Translations under genes and position numbers: made by a program
Notes under the pieces: generated by a model
Told to the model about the DNA's origin: nothing
Seen by the model: the letters and a program-made list of their open reading frames with translations, nothing else
The model's database searches: none
Source of the DNA: JBKCUI01 sp052161625
Lineage (GTDB): Bacteria; Planctomycetota; Planctomycetia; Pirellulales; Pirellulaceae
Assembly: GCA_052161625.1 (NCBI GenBank)
Contig: CP197412.1
Length of the DNA stretch: 64,000 nucleotides
Strand: one strand, 5' to 3'
Part shown: positions 33,921 to 45,700 of the stretch, piece by piece
How positions within the stretch are numbered: position 1 is the first letter of the stretch
How the letters are laid out: the number at the start of each line of letters is the position of its first letter

Positions 33921-35441
33921 CTACATGATGGAGAAGTAGTTCTCGACGGCAAAGTCGATGTACTCTTTCTTCAGTTCGAGTGGGGAGGAGTTGAAGTAGC
34001 AGTAGGCGCGGACTTGGAGCAGCAAGTCGCGTGGATGGCAGTTGCGCATGGGCCTGCCGATAGGCTTGTAGTGCTTTTCGATCAAGTACTCGATGATTTC
34101 GGGTCGGTGCGGGATGTTGAGCGATTTGCACATGATCTCAAAGAGTTTGCGAAACGCCGCTTCTTCGGGGTTGAGGACTTCGATTTTGTAGGGGATCCGT
34201 CGGAGGAAGGCGTCGTCGACGAGGTCTTTGGGTTCGAGGTTGGTGCTGAAGATCACGAGCTGATCGAATGGGACTTGGACCTTCTTACCACTGCTGATGC
34301 TGATGTAGTCGTAGCGTTTTTCGAGAGGGACGATCCATCGGTTGAGCAGTTCGTCGACGCTCATTCTTTGGCGGCCGAAGTCGTCGATGAGGAGAACGCC
34401 GCAGTTGCTTTTCATCTGGAGAGGTGCATCGCTGATATTCGTTTCGGGGTTGCGCGAGACCTCGAGCATCGACATGGTCAATTCACCACCGGCGACGATG
34501 GTAGGTCGTCGGATGCGGACCCAGCGTTGGTCGATTTGGGTATCGCGCAGGAGTCCATCGGAGGGTTGGTGGGGGTGTTCTTCGTGGTTGAGGGGATCGA
34601 AGATTCGCATGAGGTCCCCATCGACGTTGATCGCGCGAGGAATCCAGATGTAGTCGCCAAAGGCGCGCGTGATCCGTTCGGCGATGCTGGTTTTTCCATT
34701 TCCTGGGTAGCCGTAGAGGAACATGCCGCGGCCGCTGTTGACGGCGGGACCGAGTCGCGCGAGGAGTTGAGGGGCGATGAGAAGGTCGGAGAACGCTTTG
34801 CGAAGATCTTCGTGCGTTGGGTGTTGGTGTTCAACCGATTGGAGTCGGACCGATTGGATGTAATGGGAGAGCGGGACGGGGGCTGCACCGAAGTAAGTTG
34901 TCTTGAGCATGTGGCGGCGTGCTCGATCCCGGCCGGCGTCGGTGAGGGAGTGGATGTAGTCATTGACGGCGGTGGAGCCGAGGTAGCAACTGAGTTGTTG
35001 CGCTTTGAGTTTGGTGAGGGTTGGCTCGACCAACCGGAAGGGGAGTTTGAGTTGATCGGCGATCGTACGACCAGGTGCTTCCCCACGGTTGAGGAGGTAA
35101 CGCATGACCAGTTCTTCGATCGCTTGGCCGTTCAACCCCGCTTGCTCAAGCGACTGGGGTTCGAGAGGGAGAAGAGGTTCGCTCGGGTTGTGGGTGACTT
35201 TGAGGAGTGGGTGTCCTTCTCCTGATAGTTTGGTTGGAAGGGGGGCAGCGGGGGCCGAAGGGGGAGCGGGCGGGGTGGATGCAGCTTGTTCGGAGGAAAC
35301 GGCATCGGAAATGGGAACGCTTGGGACCGAGGGGCCTGGTAGGGATTGGTTTGCCAAGCGGTTGATCCGCTCGAGGGCTTCCTCGAGCGAGCTTGTGGCG
35401 CGGTTGGTCGTTGGTGGTGAGTTTAGGTTGGGAGCGTTCAT
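33921..35441 (-). CDS. AAA ATPase with winged-helix-like N-terminal region
   Basis: The 506-residue product has a Pro/Ala-rich N-terminus, then a region (about 110-200) resembling a winged helix: AIEELVMRYLLNRGEAPGRTIADQL, TLTKLKAQQLSCY, YIHSLTDAGRDRARRHM. The C-terminal AAA module has Walker A GYPGNGKTS, Walker B GVLLIDDFGRQ, sensor-1 VIFSTNL, and an arginine-finger-like DAFLRRIPYKIEV. I know of no named function. It is not adjacent to MoxR partners. I chose the ATG at 35441; the frame continues to 35564. Confidence 0.8.
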   Translation of the reverse strand: MNAPNLNSPPTTNRATSSLEEALERINRLANQSLPGPSVPSVPISDAVSSEQAASTPPAPPSAPAAPLPTKLSGEGHPLLKVTHNPSEPLLPLEPQSLEQAGLNGQAIEELVMRYLLNRGEAPGRTIADQLKLPFRLVEPTLTKLKAQQLSCYLGSTAVNDYIHSLTDAGRDRARRHMLKTTYFGAAPVPLSHYIQSVRLQSVEHQHPTHEDLRKAFSDLLIAPQLLARLGPAVNSGRGMFLYGYPGNGKTSIAERITRAFGDYIWIPRAINVDGDLMRIFDPLNHEEHPHQPSDGLLRDTQIDQRWVRIRRPTIVAGGELTMSMLEVSRNPETNISDAPLQMKSNCGVLLIDDFGRQRMSVDELLNRWIVPLEKRYDYISISSGKKVQVPFDQLVIFSTNLEPKDLVDDAFLRRIPYKIEVLNPEEAAFRKLFEIMCKSLNIPHRPEIIEYLIEKHYKPIGRPMRNCHPRDLLLQVRAYCYFNSSPLELKKEYIDFAVENYFSIM

Positions 35442-35949
35442 ATCGGAGTGCGAATTCTCTGTAGAAACAAGGAGGAGCTGTGCGTGCGACAATGTAGGGG
35501 CGTCCGCGGTGGCCGGTTGGAAACCATGAGGCGATTGGAAACCGAGGCTCCACCTGCTAAGCATCGGTCAGAATCGCATCGAGGCTTGGTCAATTCCCCT
35601 TTCAAGGGCTAGGGATGTGGGGAGCGGAACGTCAGAACTAGCATGTTCTGAGCAATCGTTGGGGGGGAAGGGGTATCGTTGGTGCCTTGAACGGACCAGT
35701 GCGAGCGGGATTCTGTATGGGATGCGGGGGGGCGAGTGAGAACTGGCGAAGAGGGAATCGCTGTAATCCTTGGAAAAACATGGGTTTTCGCTGGTCGGCG
35801 AAAAAACTTCGAAGAAAACCTTCCCTACCACTTGCAATAAATCGGGGGTGCCCATATCTTTTCGCCTCCTCGCTGCGGACGACTCCGGTCGCCGAAACTT
35901 GAAGCGAGTCGACGATAAAAAGTTGATTCAAAAAAAGTAGTGAGGACGC
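35442..35949. other. Region between the AAA ATPase start and the rRNA promoter
   Basis: About 500 bp with no convincing gene. An inverted repeat at 35632-35651 (arms tcagaac and gttctga, 6-nt loop) could be an operator or a decayed hairpin. The stretch near 35900-35945 is A-rich, like the upstream region of a strong promoter. Otherwise I see nothing. Confidence 0.4.
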
Positions 35950-35979
35950 TTGACAGGAACCGATAACAGCGGTTACCAT
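35950..35979 (+). promoter_or_regulatory. Putative 16S rRNA promoter
   Basis: A perfect -35 TTGACA at 35950-35955 is followed after 17 bp by ttacca (35973-35978), or after 18 bp by taccat. An A-rich stretch just upstream (about 35915-35940) may serve as an UP-like element. It lies about 265 bp before the 16S gene, with a boxA-like site between. Confidence 0.55.
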
Positions 35980-36066
35980 GTTGAGCCCAACAAAACGACG
36001 ACTAGCTGGTCGCGAGCTTGAAAGAGCGAGTTGTGTCAGCGAAAACGTTGGTGAGTTGGATAAATT

Positions 36067-36079
36067 GATCTTTGACAAT
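36067..36079 (+). promoter_or_regulatory. boxA-like antitermination site in the rRNA leader
   Basis: The sequence gatctttgacaat resembles boxA (TGCTCTTTAACA), the NusB/NusE-binding antitermination site of rRNA leaders. It sits about 165 bp before the mature 16S 5' end. Confidence 0.5.
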
Positions 36080-36243
36080 CCGGTGGATGAGTTTGATAGA
36101 TGTTTTTAGCAAACGTCACTTCTTGAGAAGTTTTGTGAAGTTTTAAAAATGGTGGTAAATGACCAAAACCACCGACCGGTTTCAAAACCGCAACTAGTTT
36201 GACAAGGCTGTTTGGCAGTAATGCCGGGTAGTCTAAGCATACA

Positions 36244-37867
<1,624 letters not shown>

Positions 37868-37902
37868 CCCAGTTCAGTCGCAAGATTGAACTGGGTTTTT
37901 TT
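37868..37902 (+). terminator. Rho-independent terminator of the 16S transcript
   Basis: Perfect 9-bp arms cccagttca (37868-37876) and tgaactggg (37887-37895) with a 10-nt loop are followed at once by seven T. This shows that the transcript ends here rather than continuing to a 23S gene. The 183 bp from here to the next gene (38086) hold nothing I recognise. Confidence 0.9.
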
Positions 37903-38085
37903 ATTGCCTGTTTCGAACGGGATCCCAGGCGGTCTCAATCGTCTCTCTATTCGACTCCCTCTCTACAGAATCCAACACTCTTACGCGGGGGCGTTGATCC
38001 GGAGTCGGAAGATGTTTGGCCGTTTGCCAACCCGTGGTCCCCCGCCCCTCCCCGAATCGGGACGAGGGGAATAGAAAGCAACCTG

Positions 38086-39384
38086 TTACTTAGCGATCTC
38101 AAAGACAAAGAGCTTTTCCAAGTCACGGATGAAAAGTTTGCCGTCGGCGATCACGGGGTGAGCCCAAATCGCTCCTTGCTTGCGATCCAGAGATGTTGTT
38201 TCGGGCAACTTCACTTGGCCTACCGATTCCCAGCCTTCTTTCGAAGGTTTCGCGAGGTAGCAAATTCCATCACCGTCGTCGTAGCAGTAAAGCATCCCGT
38301 CGGCAAAACCAATCGATCCTGAACGACCAGCTCCAACCTTCTTGTACCAGAGTACATCGCCGGTTTTGAAATCCTGAGCCATCCAGACACCGCGGTAAGC
38401 GCGGGAAAAGCCGAAAATGGTTCCATCGTGGAGAACATATCCACCATGATGGTTCTCCATGCTCTCCTTATTGGCCGCGTAGACTTGGTTGGCGACTAAT
38501 TTGTCCCCGTCACGCTGGATATCCAACGCGACGTTTCCCGCGCCATAGCCAGACGAGTGGTAGATTCGGTTCCCTTGAACAATCGGGGTTGGAATGACGG
38601 CGGTTGGGTTGCCGGTCTTCGCACTCTTGAACAACTCTTCCCCGGTGACAGCGTGTGTGCCGATGAGCCCTTCCTTGGCAGCCGTGAGGTAGGTTGGGAT
38701 GCCGTCGAAGTCCGCCTTGATGATCGAAACGTACTGCGCGTCGTAAGCATTCTTTGACTCCCAGACTTTCTCGCCGGTCTTTTTATCGAAGCCAACGAGG
38801 AAGGCTTTGCCGCCAGGGGTCGCGATGACTTTGTCGCCATCGATCAAAACCGACTCGCTGAATCCCCAAGTCGGATGCTTGCTACCGAACTCCGCGACAA
38901 AGTCTTTGCTCCAAACAACTTTTCCGGTGTTGCGGTCCAAGCATGCGAGGACGCCGAGGTCGCTGAGGCAGTAGACATGGTCGCCATCGATCGTCGGGGT
39001 ACTGCGAGGTCCGTCACCCCAGTTCGTGTTGTATTCCTTTTCCACTTTGCCGTTTGCAAAGTCGGAAGCCCAAACTTTTTGACCTGTTTTGGAATCCAAG
39101 CAGATCGCGACAGCGCGATTGTCGATTTTCCCAAGCGTATACACTTTGCCATCCGCAACCGCGACGGAAGAGTATCCCATGCCGGTATCCGAGTAGGACC
39201 AAGCCAATTTGGGGCCCGACTCCGGCCACTCTTTCAAAAGGTTCACGGAGGCGGAACGGCCATCGCGGTTGGGGCCTCGCCATTGTGGCCAATCGCCGTC
39301 CGCTGCAAATGTTTGGCTGGCCAGCCCAAGGCTAATGACCCATCCAAGAAACTTGCGAGATAGTTGGCTCTTCTTCGTGTTCAT
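38086..39384 (-). CDS. Exported PQQ-type beta-propeller protein
   Basis: The 432-residue product has a signal peptide ending QTFA|AD and repeated PQQ/BamB-like blades: WPQWRGPNRDGRS, VAVADGKVYTLGKIDNRAVAICLDSKTGQKVW, TPTIDGDHVYCLSDLGVLACLDRNTGKVVW and several more. The opening WPQWRGPNRDG is typical of planctomycete PQQ-binding-like repeat proteins. They are periplasmic. Whether PQQ is bound is uncertain, since BamB-type scaffolds share the fold. It stands alone. Confidence 0.9.
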   Translation of the reverse strand: MNTKKSQLSRKFLGWVISLGLASQTFAADGDWPQWRGPNRDGRSASVNLLKEWPESGPKLAWSYSDTGMGYSSVAVADGKVYTLGKIDNRAVAICLDSKTGQKVWASDFANGKVEKEYNTNWGDGPRSTPTIDGDHVYCLSDLGVLACLDRNTGKVVWSKDFVAEFGSKHPTWGFSESVLIDGDKVIATPGGKAFLVGFDKKTGEKVWESKNAYDAQYVSIIKADFDGIPTYLTAAKEGLIGTHAVTGEELFKSAKTGNPTAVIPTPIVQGNRIYHSSGYGAGNVALDIQRDGDKLVANQVYAANKESMENHHGGYVLHDGTIFGFSRAYRGVWMAQDFKTGDVLWYKKVGAGRSGSIGFADGMLYCYDDGDGICYLAKPSKEGWESVGQVKLPETTSLDRKQGAIWAHPVIADGKLFIRDLEKLFVFEIAK

Positions 39385-39521
39385 ACGTACTCCACGGGGG
39401 GACTATTGGGGGAGAATCGAGGGATAATGTGCAATGACATCGCGGTATTGTAGAGGATGCGTCATTGGTTGGGAAACTGGCCAACGGGGCTTTAGACTTC
39501 TTGCGGGATACCCTGGGATTT

Positions 39522-39548
39522 GCAAGACTAGAGCGGCGCTCGTCTTGC
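39522..39548. other. Hairpin between divergent genes
   Basis: Arms gcaagac and gtcttgc enclose a second pairing of gagc with gctc. It lies in the 245-bp region between the divergent PQQ-propeller and transporter genes. It may be a dispersed element or an operator; no further evidence is available. Confidence 0.4.
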
Positions 39549-39629
39549 GGAATCCGTGGCCCTTCTGGCTAATCCGCTTGAGAACTACCCCACCCAGTCT
39601 TCTTTTAGAGTCGAAAGCGACCCCCTCGA

Positions 39630-40985
39630 ATGATCCCAAGCGAATCATCGGACTCATCCAATCCCTATCAGAGTCCCCATAACCAGGACAGGCCTGTTGG
39701 ACAGTCACCGGGCGAATCGGCGGCTGCGGTCAAGGCGCCACCTCTTTCTCTCCATCATCGCGTTGTCCTCTCGGTGATGATGTTCCTGCAGTTTGCGATC
39801 TGGGGATCATGGGTCATTGTCTATTACCCCTTCTTGACCAACCGTGGCTTCACGCCAGCTCAAGCTACCTCGATCACGGGCAATATGTTTGTGGGTGCGA
39901 TCATCTCGACCTTGTTCGCAGGGTACTTGGCAGATCGTTGGATCAATAGCGAGCGATTGATGGGAATCTGCCATTTGCTAGGGGCGGGATTGCTGTATGC
40001 GATGACTCTCTTGACCTCGCCGGAGCAATACTTGTCATTGTTCATTGTGACCTTTGTTTACTCGCTGGTCTTCAATCCGACCCTTTCGGTCATCAACTCG
40101 CTCACCTTCCGGAACGTGCCCGATGGAGAGCGAGACTTTCCTGGTCTTCGGGTCCTGGGAACGATCGGTTGGATCTGCGCTGGATTCTTGATCGATAACA
40201 TCTTTTCGGGAAAGACTCCAATGGCCGATGGAACCTTGATTCCAAATACGATTGCGACGCCGGGACCGCTTTACCAAGCCGCCGTGATTTCTGCGATCTT
40301 CGGTGTTTACTGCCTAGTGATGTTGCCAAAGACGCCGCCGACAGGAAGCGGAGCCGGTGCGCTCGATTTCCTTCGCGCGCTCGCGATGCTGAAAGATTTT
40401 TCCTTTGCGGTCTTCTTCGTCATTACCTTACTCGCTTCGATTGCGATGGGAATGTACTTCAATTCCGCTGGGGACTTTCTCGGTAAAGGCGCCGGTGTTG
40501 AAAAAGTAGGGTCGACGTTGGCAATTGGGCAAATGGTTGAACTGCTCCTCCTTGTCCTGCTCCCGTTCTTCTTGAAGCGATTCGGAATCAAGATGGTGAT
40601 GGCGGTCGGGCTCTTTTGTTGGGCATTGCGTTACCTCCTGTTCGCGCACGGGGGACCTGAGGGGATCGGACTCTGGTTCGCCATCGTAGGGGTCGCATTG
40701 CACGGCTTCTGTTTCGACTTCTTCTTTGCAGCCGGATTTATCCATGTCGACAAGACTGCTCCTCGCGATTTGCGAGCTAGCGCGCAGTCTCTTCTCGGCG
40801 TCTTGGTCTACGGATTGGGAACGTGGTTGGGGACGGTTGCATGCGGGGTGTTGAATTCCATGTACAAGGATGGCGATAACATCAACTGGTTTGGCTTTTG
40901 GATTATTCCGAGCGTCGTGTTGTTTGTCGCTTTGGCGGCCTTCCTGGTGCTGTTCAAACCAACACGCACCGAATCGGCTGCGTGA
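39630..40985 (+). CDS. MFS transporter, nucleoside:H+ symporter-like
   Basis: The 451-residue product has about 12 transmembrane helices after a ~35-residue polar N-terminus. It resembles NupG/XapB-type nucleoside permeases: MMFLQFAIWGSWVIVYYPFL, FAGYLADRWINSERLMGICHLLGAGLLY, and RVLGTIGWICAGFL. The start ATG 39630 is the first in frame; a later start would shorten the cytoplasmic tail. The substrate is inferred from family only, and this group in planctomycetes is broad. The next gene lies 86 bp downstream. Confidence 0.85.
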   Translation: MIPSESSDSSNPYQSPHNQDRPVGQSPGESAAAVKAPPLSLHHRVVLSVMMFLQFAIWGSWVIVYYPFLTNRGFTPAQATSITGNMFVGAIISTLFAGYLADRWINSERLMGICHLLGAGLLYAMTLLTSPEQYLSLFIVTFVYSLVFNPTLSVINSLTFRNVPDGERDFPGLRVLGTIGWICAGFLIDNIFSGKTPMADGTLIPNTIATPGPLYQAAVISAIFGVYCLVMLPKTPPTGSGAGALDFLRALAMLKDFSFAVFFVITLLASIAMGMYFNSAGDFLGKGAGVEKVGSTLAIGQMVELLLLVLLPFFLKRFGIKMVMAVGLFCWALRYLLFAHGGPEGIGLWFAIVGVALHGFCFDFFFAAGFIHVDKTAPRDLRASAQSLLGVLVYGLGTWLGTVACGVLNSMYKDGDNINWFGFWIIPSVVLFVALAAFLVLFKPTRTESAA

Positions 40986-41071
40986 TCGATCGGATTTTGT
41001 GGTCATTCACAGCGGCGCGGTGACATGGTTGGTCCCGCGCCGTTTTAAGTCACGGAAAAGGATTTTATTCG

Positions 41072-41581
41072 ATGCCTATCTACGAGTTCTACTGCCCGGT
41101 TTGCCATACCGTATTTAGTTTCCTCTCCCGCTCCATGCAAAATACAAAGGTTCCGGAGTGCCCCAAATGCGGGAGAAAGAAGCTGGAGAAGAAAGTCTCG
41201 CGCTTCGCGATTTCCAAAGGACTTAAAGAGTCGGATGCGACACAAGACCCTTTTGAAAATGTTGACGAGGCCAAGATGGAGCAGCTCATGATGGAAATGG
41301 CCCCCCATCTCGATGAGAACAGCGAAGGCCCCGAGGATCCTCGTCAGATGGCAGCGCTCATGAAAAAGATGTTCGATGTCACGGGTATGCAACCGAACGA
41401 AACGATGATGGAAGCGATGCGGAGAATGGAGGCTGGCGAAGATCCGGACCGTATCGACGAAGAGATGGGGGATGCACTCGACGGAGAAGGGGATCCTTTT
41501 GTCAGTGCCGATTCCAAGAGCAAAAAGTGGAAGCGGATGTTCGAAGCACCGGATGTCGATCCCGAACTGTACGAGATGTAA
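41072..41581 (+). CDS. FmdB-type zinc-ribbon protein
   Basis: The 169-residue product begins MPIYEFYCPVC and has a zinc ribbon with Cys8, Cys11, Cys30 and Cys33, the FmdB/CxxC-CxxC regulatory family. The C-terminal ~120 residues are acidic and rich in Met and Glu (MEQLMMEMAPHL, EAMRRMEAGEDPD), with no known domain. The role of FmdB-like proteins is poorly defined. Its 3' end abuts the 214-bp tandem array. Confidence 0.85.
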   Translation: MPIYEFYCPVCHTVFSFLSRSMQNTKVPECPKCGRKKLEKKVSRFAISKGLKESDATQDPFENVDEAKMEQLMMEMAPHLDENSEGPEDPRQMAALMKKMFDVTGMQPNETMMEAMRRMEAGEDPDRIDEEMGDALDGEGDPFVSADSKSKKWKRMFEAPDVDPELYEM

Positions 41582-41584
41582 AAT

Positions 41585-42774
41585 CCCTTTCTCTTCCTCC
41601 CTCAATTCCTTGGCGCCTTTGCGCCGTCGCGAGAAACCTCCCCTTCGTAATGGATCGTTGCGCGCCACGGCGCAAAGGGGGAGAAAAGAAGTGGGGGGAC
41701 GGGGAATGGCTGTGGATGAAGTAGGTTGTCGATAACTTTTAAGTCCCTCGGAGTTATCTCCTCACTTAGCTCCCCCTATCCCTTTGATTCCCTTTCTCTT
41801 CCTCCCTCAACTCCTTGGCGTCTTTGCGCCGTCGCGAGAAACCTCGCCCTTCGTAGTGGATCGTTGCGCGCCACGGCGCAGCGGCGCAAAGGGGAAGAAA
41901 AGAAGTGGGGGGACTGGGAATGGCTGTGGATGAAGTAGGTTGTCGATAACTTTTAAGTCCCTCGGAGTTATCTCCTCACTTAGCTCCACCTATCCCTTTG
42001 ATTCCCTTTCTCTTCCTCCCTCAACTCCTTGGCGCCTTTGCGCCGTCGCGAAAAACCTCCTCTTCGCGATGGATCGTTGCGCGCCACGGCGCAGCGGCGC
42101 AAAGGGGAAGAAAAGAAGTGGGGGGACTGGGAATGGCTGTGGGTGAAGTAGGTTGTCGATAACTTTTAAGTCCCTCGGAGTTATTTCCTCATTTAGCTCC
42201 CCCTATCCCCTTTGATTCCCTTTCTCTTCCTCCCTCAATTCCTTGGCGCCTTTGCGCCGTCGCGAGAAACCTCCCCTTCGTAATGGATCGTTGCGCGCCA
42301 CGGCGCAGCGGCGCAAAGGGGAAGAAAAGAAGTGGGGGGACTGGGAATGGCTGTGGATGAAGTAGGTTGTCGATAACTTTTAAGTCCCTCGGAGTTATCT
42401 CCTCACTTAGCTCCCCCTATCCCTTTGATTCCCTTTCTCTTCCTCCCTCAACTCCTTGGCGTCTTTGCGCCGTCGCGAGAAACCTCGCCCTTCGTAGTGG
42501 ATCGTTGCGCGCCACGGCGCAGCGGCGCAAAGGGGAAGAAAAGAAGTGGGGGGACTGGGAATGGCTGTGGATGAAGTAGGTTGTCGATAACTTTTTAATC
42601 CCTCGGACTTATCTCCTCACTTAGCTCCCCCTATCCCTTTGATTCCCTTTCTCTTCCTCCCTCAACTCCTTGGCGTCGTTGCGCCGTTGCGAGAAACCTC
42701 CCCTTCGTAATGGATCGTTGCGCGCCACGGCGCAGCGGCGCAAAGGGGAAGAAAAGAAGTGGGGGGACTGGGAA
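41585..42774. repeat. Tandem array of six ~214-bp units
   Basis: The marker word ccctttctcttcctccctcaa starts at 41585, 41790, 42004, 42218, 42431 and 42645, giving periods of 205, 214, 214, 213 and 214. Unit 1 lacks about 9 bp (gcagcggcg). Each unit contains the complementary words cctttgcgcc(g) and (c)ggcgcaaagg about 60 nt apart, able to form a stem. Unit 1 resembles unit 4 and unit 2 resembles unit 5, as if a block of three was duplicated. It fills the gap between two convergent genes and stops exactly at the RND stop codon. Its open frames are artefacts. Confidence 0.95.
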
Positions 42775-45700
42775 TTATCCGAAGGCGGGAGTCGGTCGAG
42801 GGGATTCGTTCCCGGATTCTTGCCCCGTCGGAACATGTGGATGCACTTGCCCGTTGACGACGGGTGAGGCTTCGGTCGAGAGGGACGGTTTGATCCGGAA
42901 AAAGAGGACATAAAGCGCGGGCAGGTTGACGAGGGTCAAGAAAGTAGCAATCGACAGTCCGCCCATGATTGCCATAGCCATAGGGCCCCAGAAGACACTC
43001 CGGGTCAATGGGATCATCGCCAAGATTGCGGTAGCTGCCGTAAGAATCACTGGTCGTGCTCGGCGGACGGATGATTCAATGACTGCATCCCATTCATTCA
43101 ATCCGCCAGCGATGTCTTGCTCGATCTGATCCACGAGAATGACCGAGTTCCGCATATCCATTCCCGCCAGTGCAATGACACCAAGAAGTGCGACGAATCC
43201 GAACGGGGCATTGAAAAAGTGCAGCGACGCGACGGCACCGATCAAGCCGAGGGGGGCGATCCCGAAAATAAGGATCATCTTTTTGAAGGAGTGCACCTGC
43301 GACATCAGCAAGGTGAGCATGATAAGGATCATAGGAGGGAACATAGCAAACAGGGCCTTGTTCGCCTTCACGCTTTCTTCTGCAGCCCCACCAGCTTCGA
43401 TTCGATAGCCTGGAGGAAGCGAGCTTTTGAGTTCTGATAGTTCCTTTTCGATTCGGTTGGTAACGTCCGGTGCTTGGAATCCATCGGCCACGTCGCATCG
43501 GACCGTAAGCATCCGTTCTTGGTTCCGCCGCCAAACGATCGGTTCTTCAAAAGTGGGGCGAATCTTTCCCACTTGTTCGATCGGAACCACTTTGCCTGTG
43601 GGTGTGAACAGCGTGAGGTTACCTAAGGTTTCTATCGATGCCCGTTCCGATTTAATAGCCCTGGCAACGACCGGAATGGTTTCGGTTCCATCGCGAAACT
43701 GAGAAACGGTCGTTCCTGACAAGAGAGTTTCCAAGCCAAGTTCTACTTCTTGCGGAGTCAGGCCCATCAGTCGTGCCCGGTCTTGATCAATGTCGACTTG
43801 CACCGATTTCGCAGGTTCGTCCCATTCCAAGTTCACATCGATGACCGCAGGGTCGGACCGCATCACCTGTCGGACGTCTTTCGCGAGCCGACGTACGGTC
43901 GATGGATCTGGGCCAATTACACGAAACTGAACGGGGTAGCCGGTCGGTGGTCCGAACTCCAGACGGAGCACCCGCACCGAAGCGTCCGCAAATTGGCCAT
44001 CTTGCTCAAACAGTTTCTTGAGACGCGTCCGCAGCTCTTCACGCGCGTAGACGCTCGTGGTTTGGATCACGATTTTCCCGAAGCTTGGATTGGGAAGATC
44101 GGGATTGAGCGCTAAGAAAAATCGGGCAGACCCAGCTCCGACGTAGCTCGTGAAATGTTGGATCAACGGCTCATTTTCCCCGTCGGCGGTCAAGAGGGGG
44201 CTAATCCGCTGCTCGACCGACTGGATCATCGCCTCGGTCGCTTGGATGGAGGAGCCCTCATGCAATCTGACATCGACCATGAGCTCGGTGCGCGAGGAAA
44301 GTGGAAAGAACTGTTGCTGTAACCTTGTAAAGCCAAATAACGCCGCGATGAACATAGCGACCGTGATGGAAACCACTGCGTAGGGGCGTTTCACACACCC
44401 TCGAATAAGCCATCGCAGTGCGCGATGAAAAGGAGTTTGAAATGGAACGTGCTCGCCGTGATCTTTTCCCTTTTTGAAGTCGGGCAACAGCTGCACACCC
44501 AGATGGGGAGTAAAGATAACTGCTACAAACCAAGAGACAATCAAGGTGATTCCGACAACCCAAAAGATCCCCCCTGCGTACTCGCCAGCCGCCGACCGAG
44601 CAAAGCCGACGGGTAGAAACCCAGCCATCGTGATAAGGGTTCCGGACAGCATGGGAAAAGCGGTCGATCGCCATGCGAATCCTGCGGCATCAACGCGGTT
44701 CCATCCCTCTTCCATCTTCACCGCCATCATCTCCACCGCAATGATCGCATCATCGACCAGCAATCCCAATGCGAGGATCAAAGCACCGAGGGAGATACGA
44801 TCCAAATTCATGCCGATGGCATTCATAATCATCAGCGAGATGGCCAACACCAAAGGGACACTGAGCGCGACGACAATCCCGGTGCGCAGCCCCAAGCTGA
44901 GAAAGCTCACGATCAATACGATCACCAGAGCCTCGACGAAGGATTGAATGAACTCTCCGACCGACTCTTCGACCACGTGCGGCTGGAATGCGATGTTCCC
45001 CATATGCATGCCAACGGGCATTTGGGCCGTGATCTCTTCCATCGCGGATTCGAGTTGCTTACCGAGGGTCAAAACGTTGCCACCTTTGGTCATTACGACC
45101 CCAACTGCGACAGCGGGTTTGCTGTTGAAACGAAGTTTGAAAAGCGAGGGGTCTTCATATCCTCGTTTGACTTCGGCTATGTCCTTCAATCGAAAGACGC
45201 GACCATTTCCTAGCACGGGGACTTCTTGGATCTGCGACACGCCATCAAAGTCACGAGCGACGCGCACATGGATGCGATCGTTGGAGGTATCGATACTGCC
45301 GGAGCGAACGAGAGCATTTTGCTTTTGGATGCTATCGAAGATTGCTTGGGGGGACACACCGAGCGTAGCGAGCTTTTGGTGGGAGAACTCGATATAGATC
45401 CGCTCGTCTTGATCGCCGACGAGGTCCACCTTTTCCACGTCCGCCACGCGGAGCAGCCGTTTGCGAGTGGTTTCCGCCACGCGTTTGAGTTCGGCATAGG
45501 AGAAGTCATCTCCGTGGAAAGCATAGATCGCGGAGTATACGTCCCCGTATTCGTCGTTGACATAAGGACCGACCACTCCTTGAGGCATTCGCGACTCGAT
45601 GTCGCCAAGTTTCTTGCGAACTTGGTACCAGATATCGGCCACTTGTTTGGGTGGCGTATGGTCCTTGAGTTGGACCAGTGTTTGCATGCGGTCGGGAAGG

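Noticed and set aside
33915..35225. 436-codon plus-strand open frame
   Set aside because: Antisense to the AAA ATPase gene with intact Walker motifs.
35632..35651. GAAC-N6-GTTC inverted repeat as a possible LexA-type SOS box
   Set aside because: It is about 190 bp upstream of the nearest start, spacing differs from the Gram-positive consensus I know, and no SOS gene adjoins it.
41726..42911. Near-identical 65-96 codon frames repeated along the interval
   Set aside because: They follow the 214-bp tandem repeat exactly, lack ribosome sites and have low-complexity products; they are repeat artefacts.
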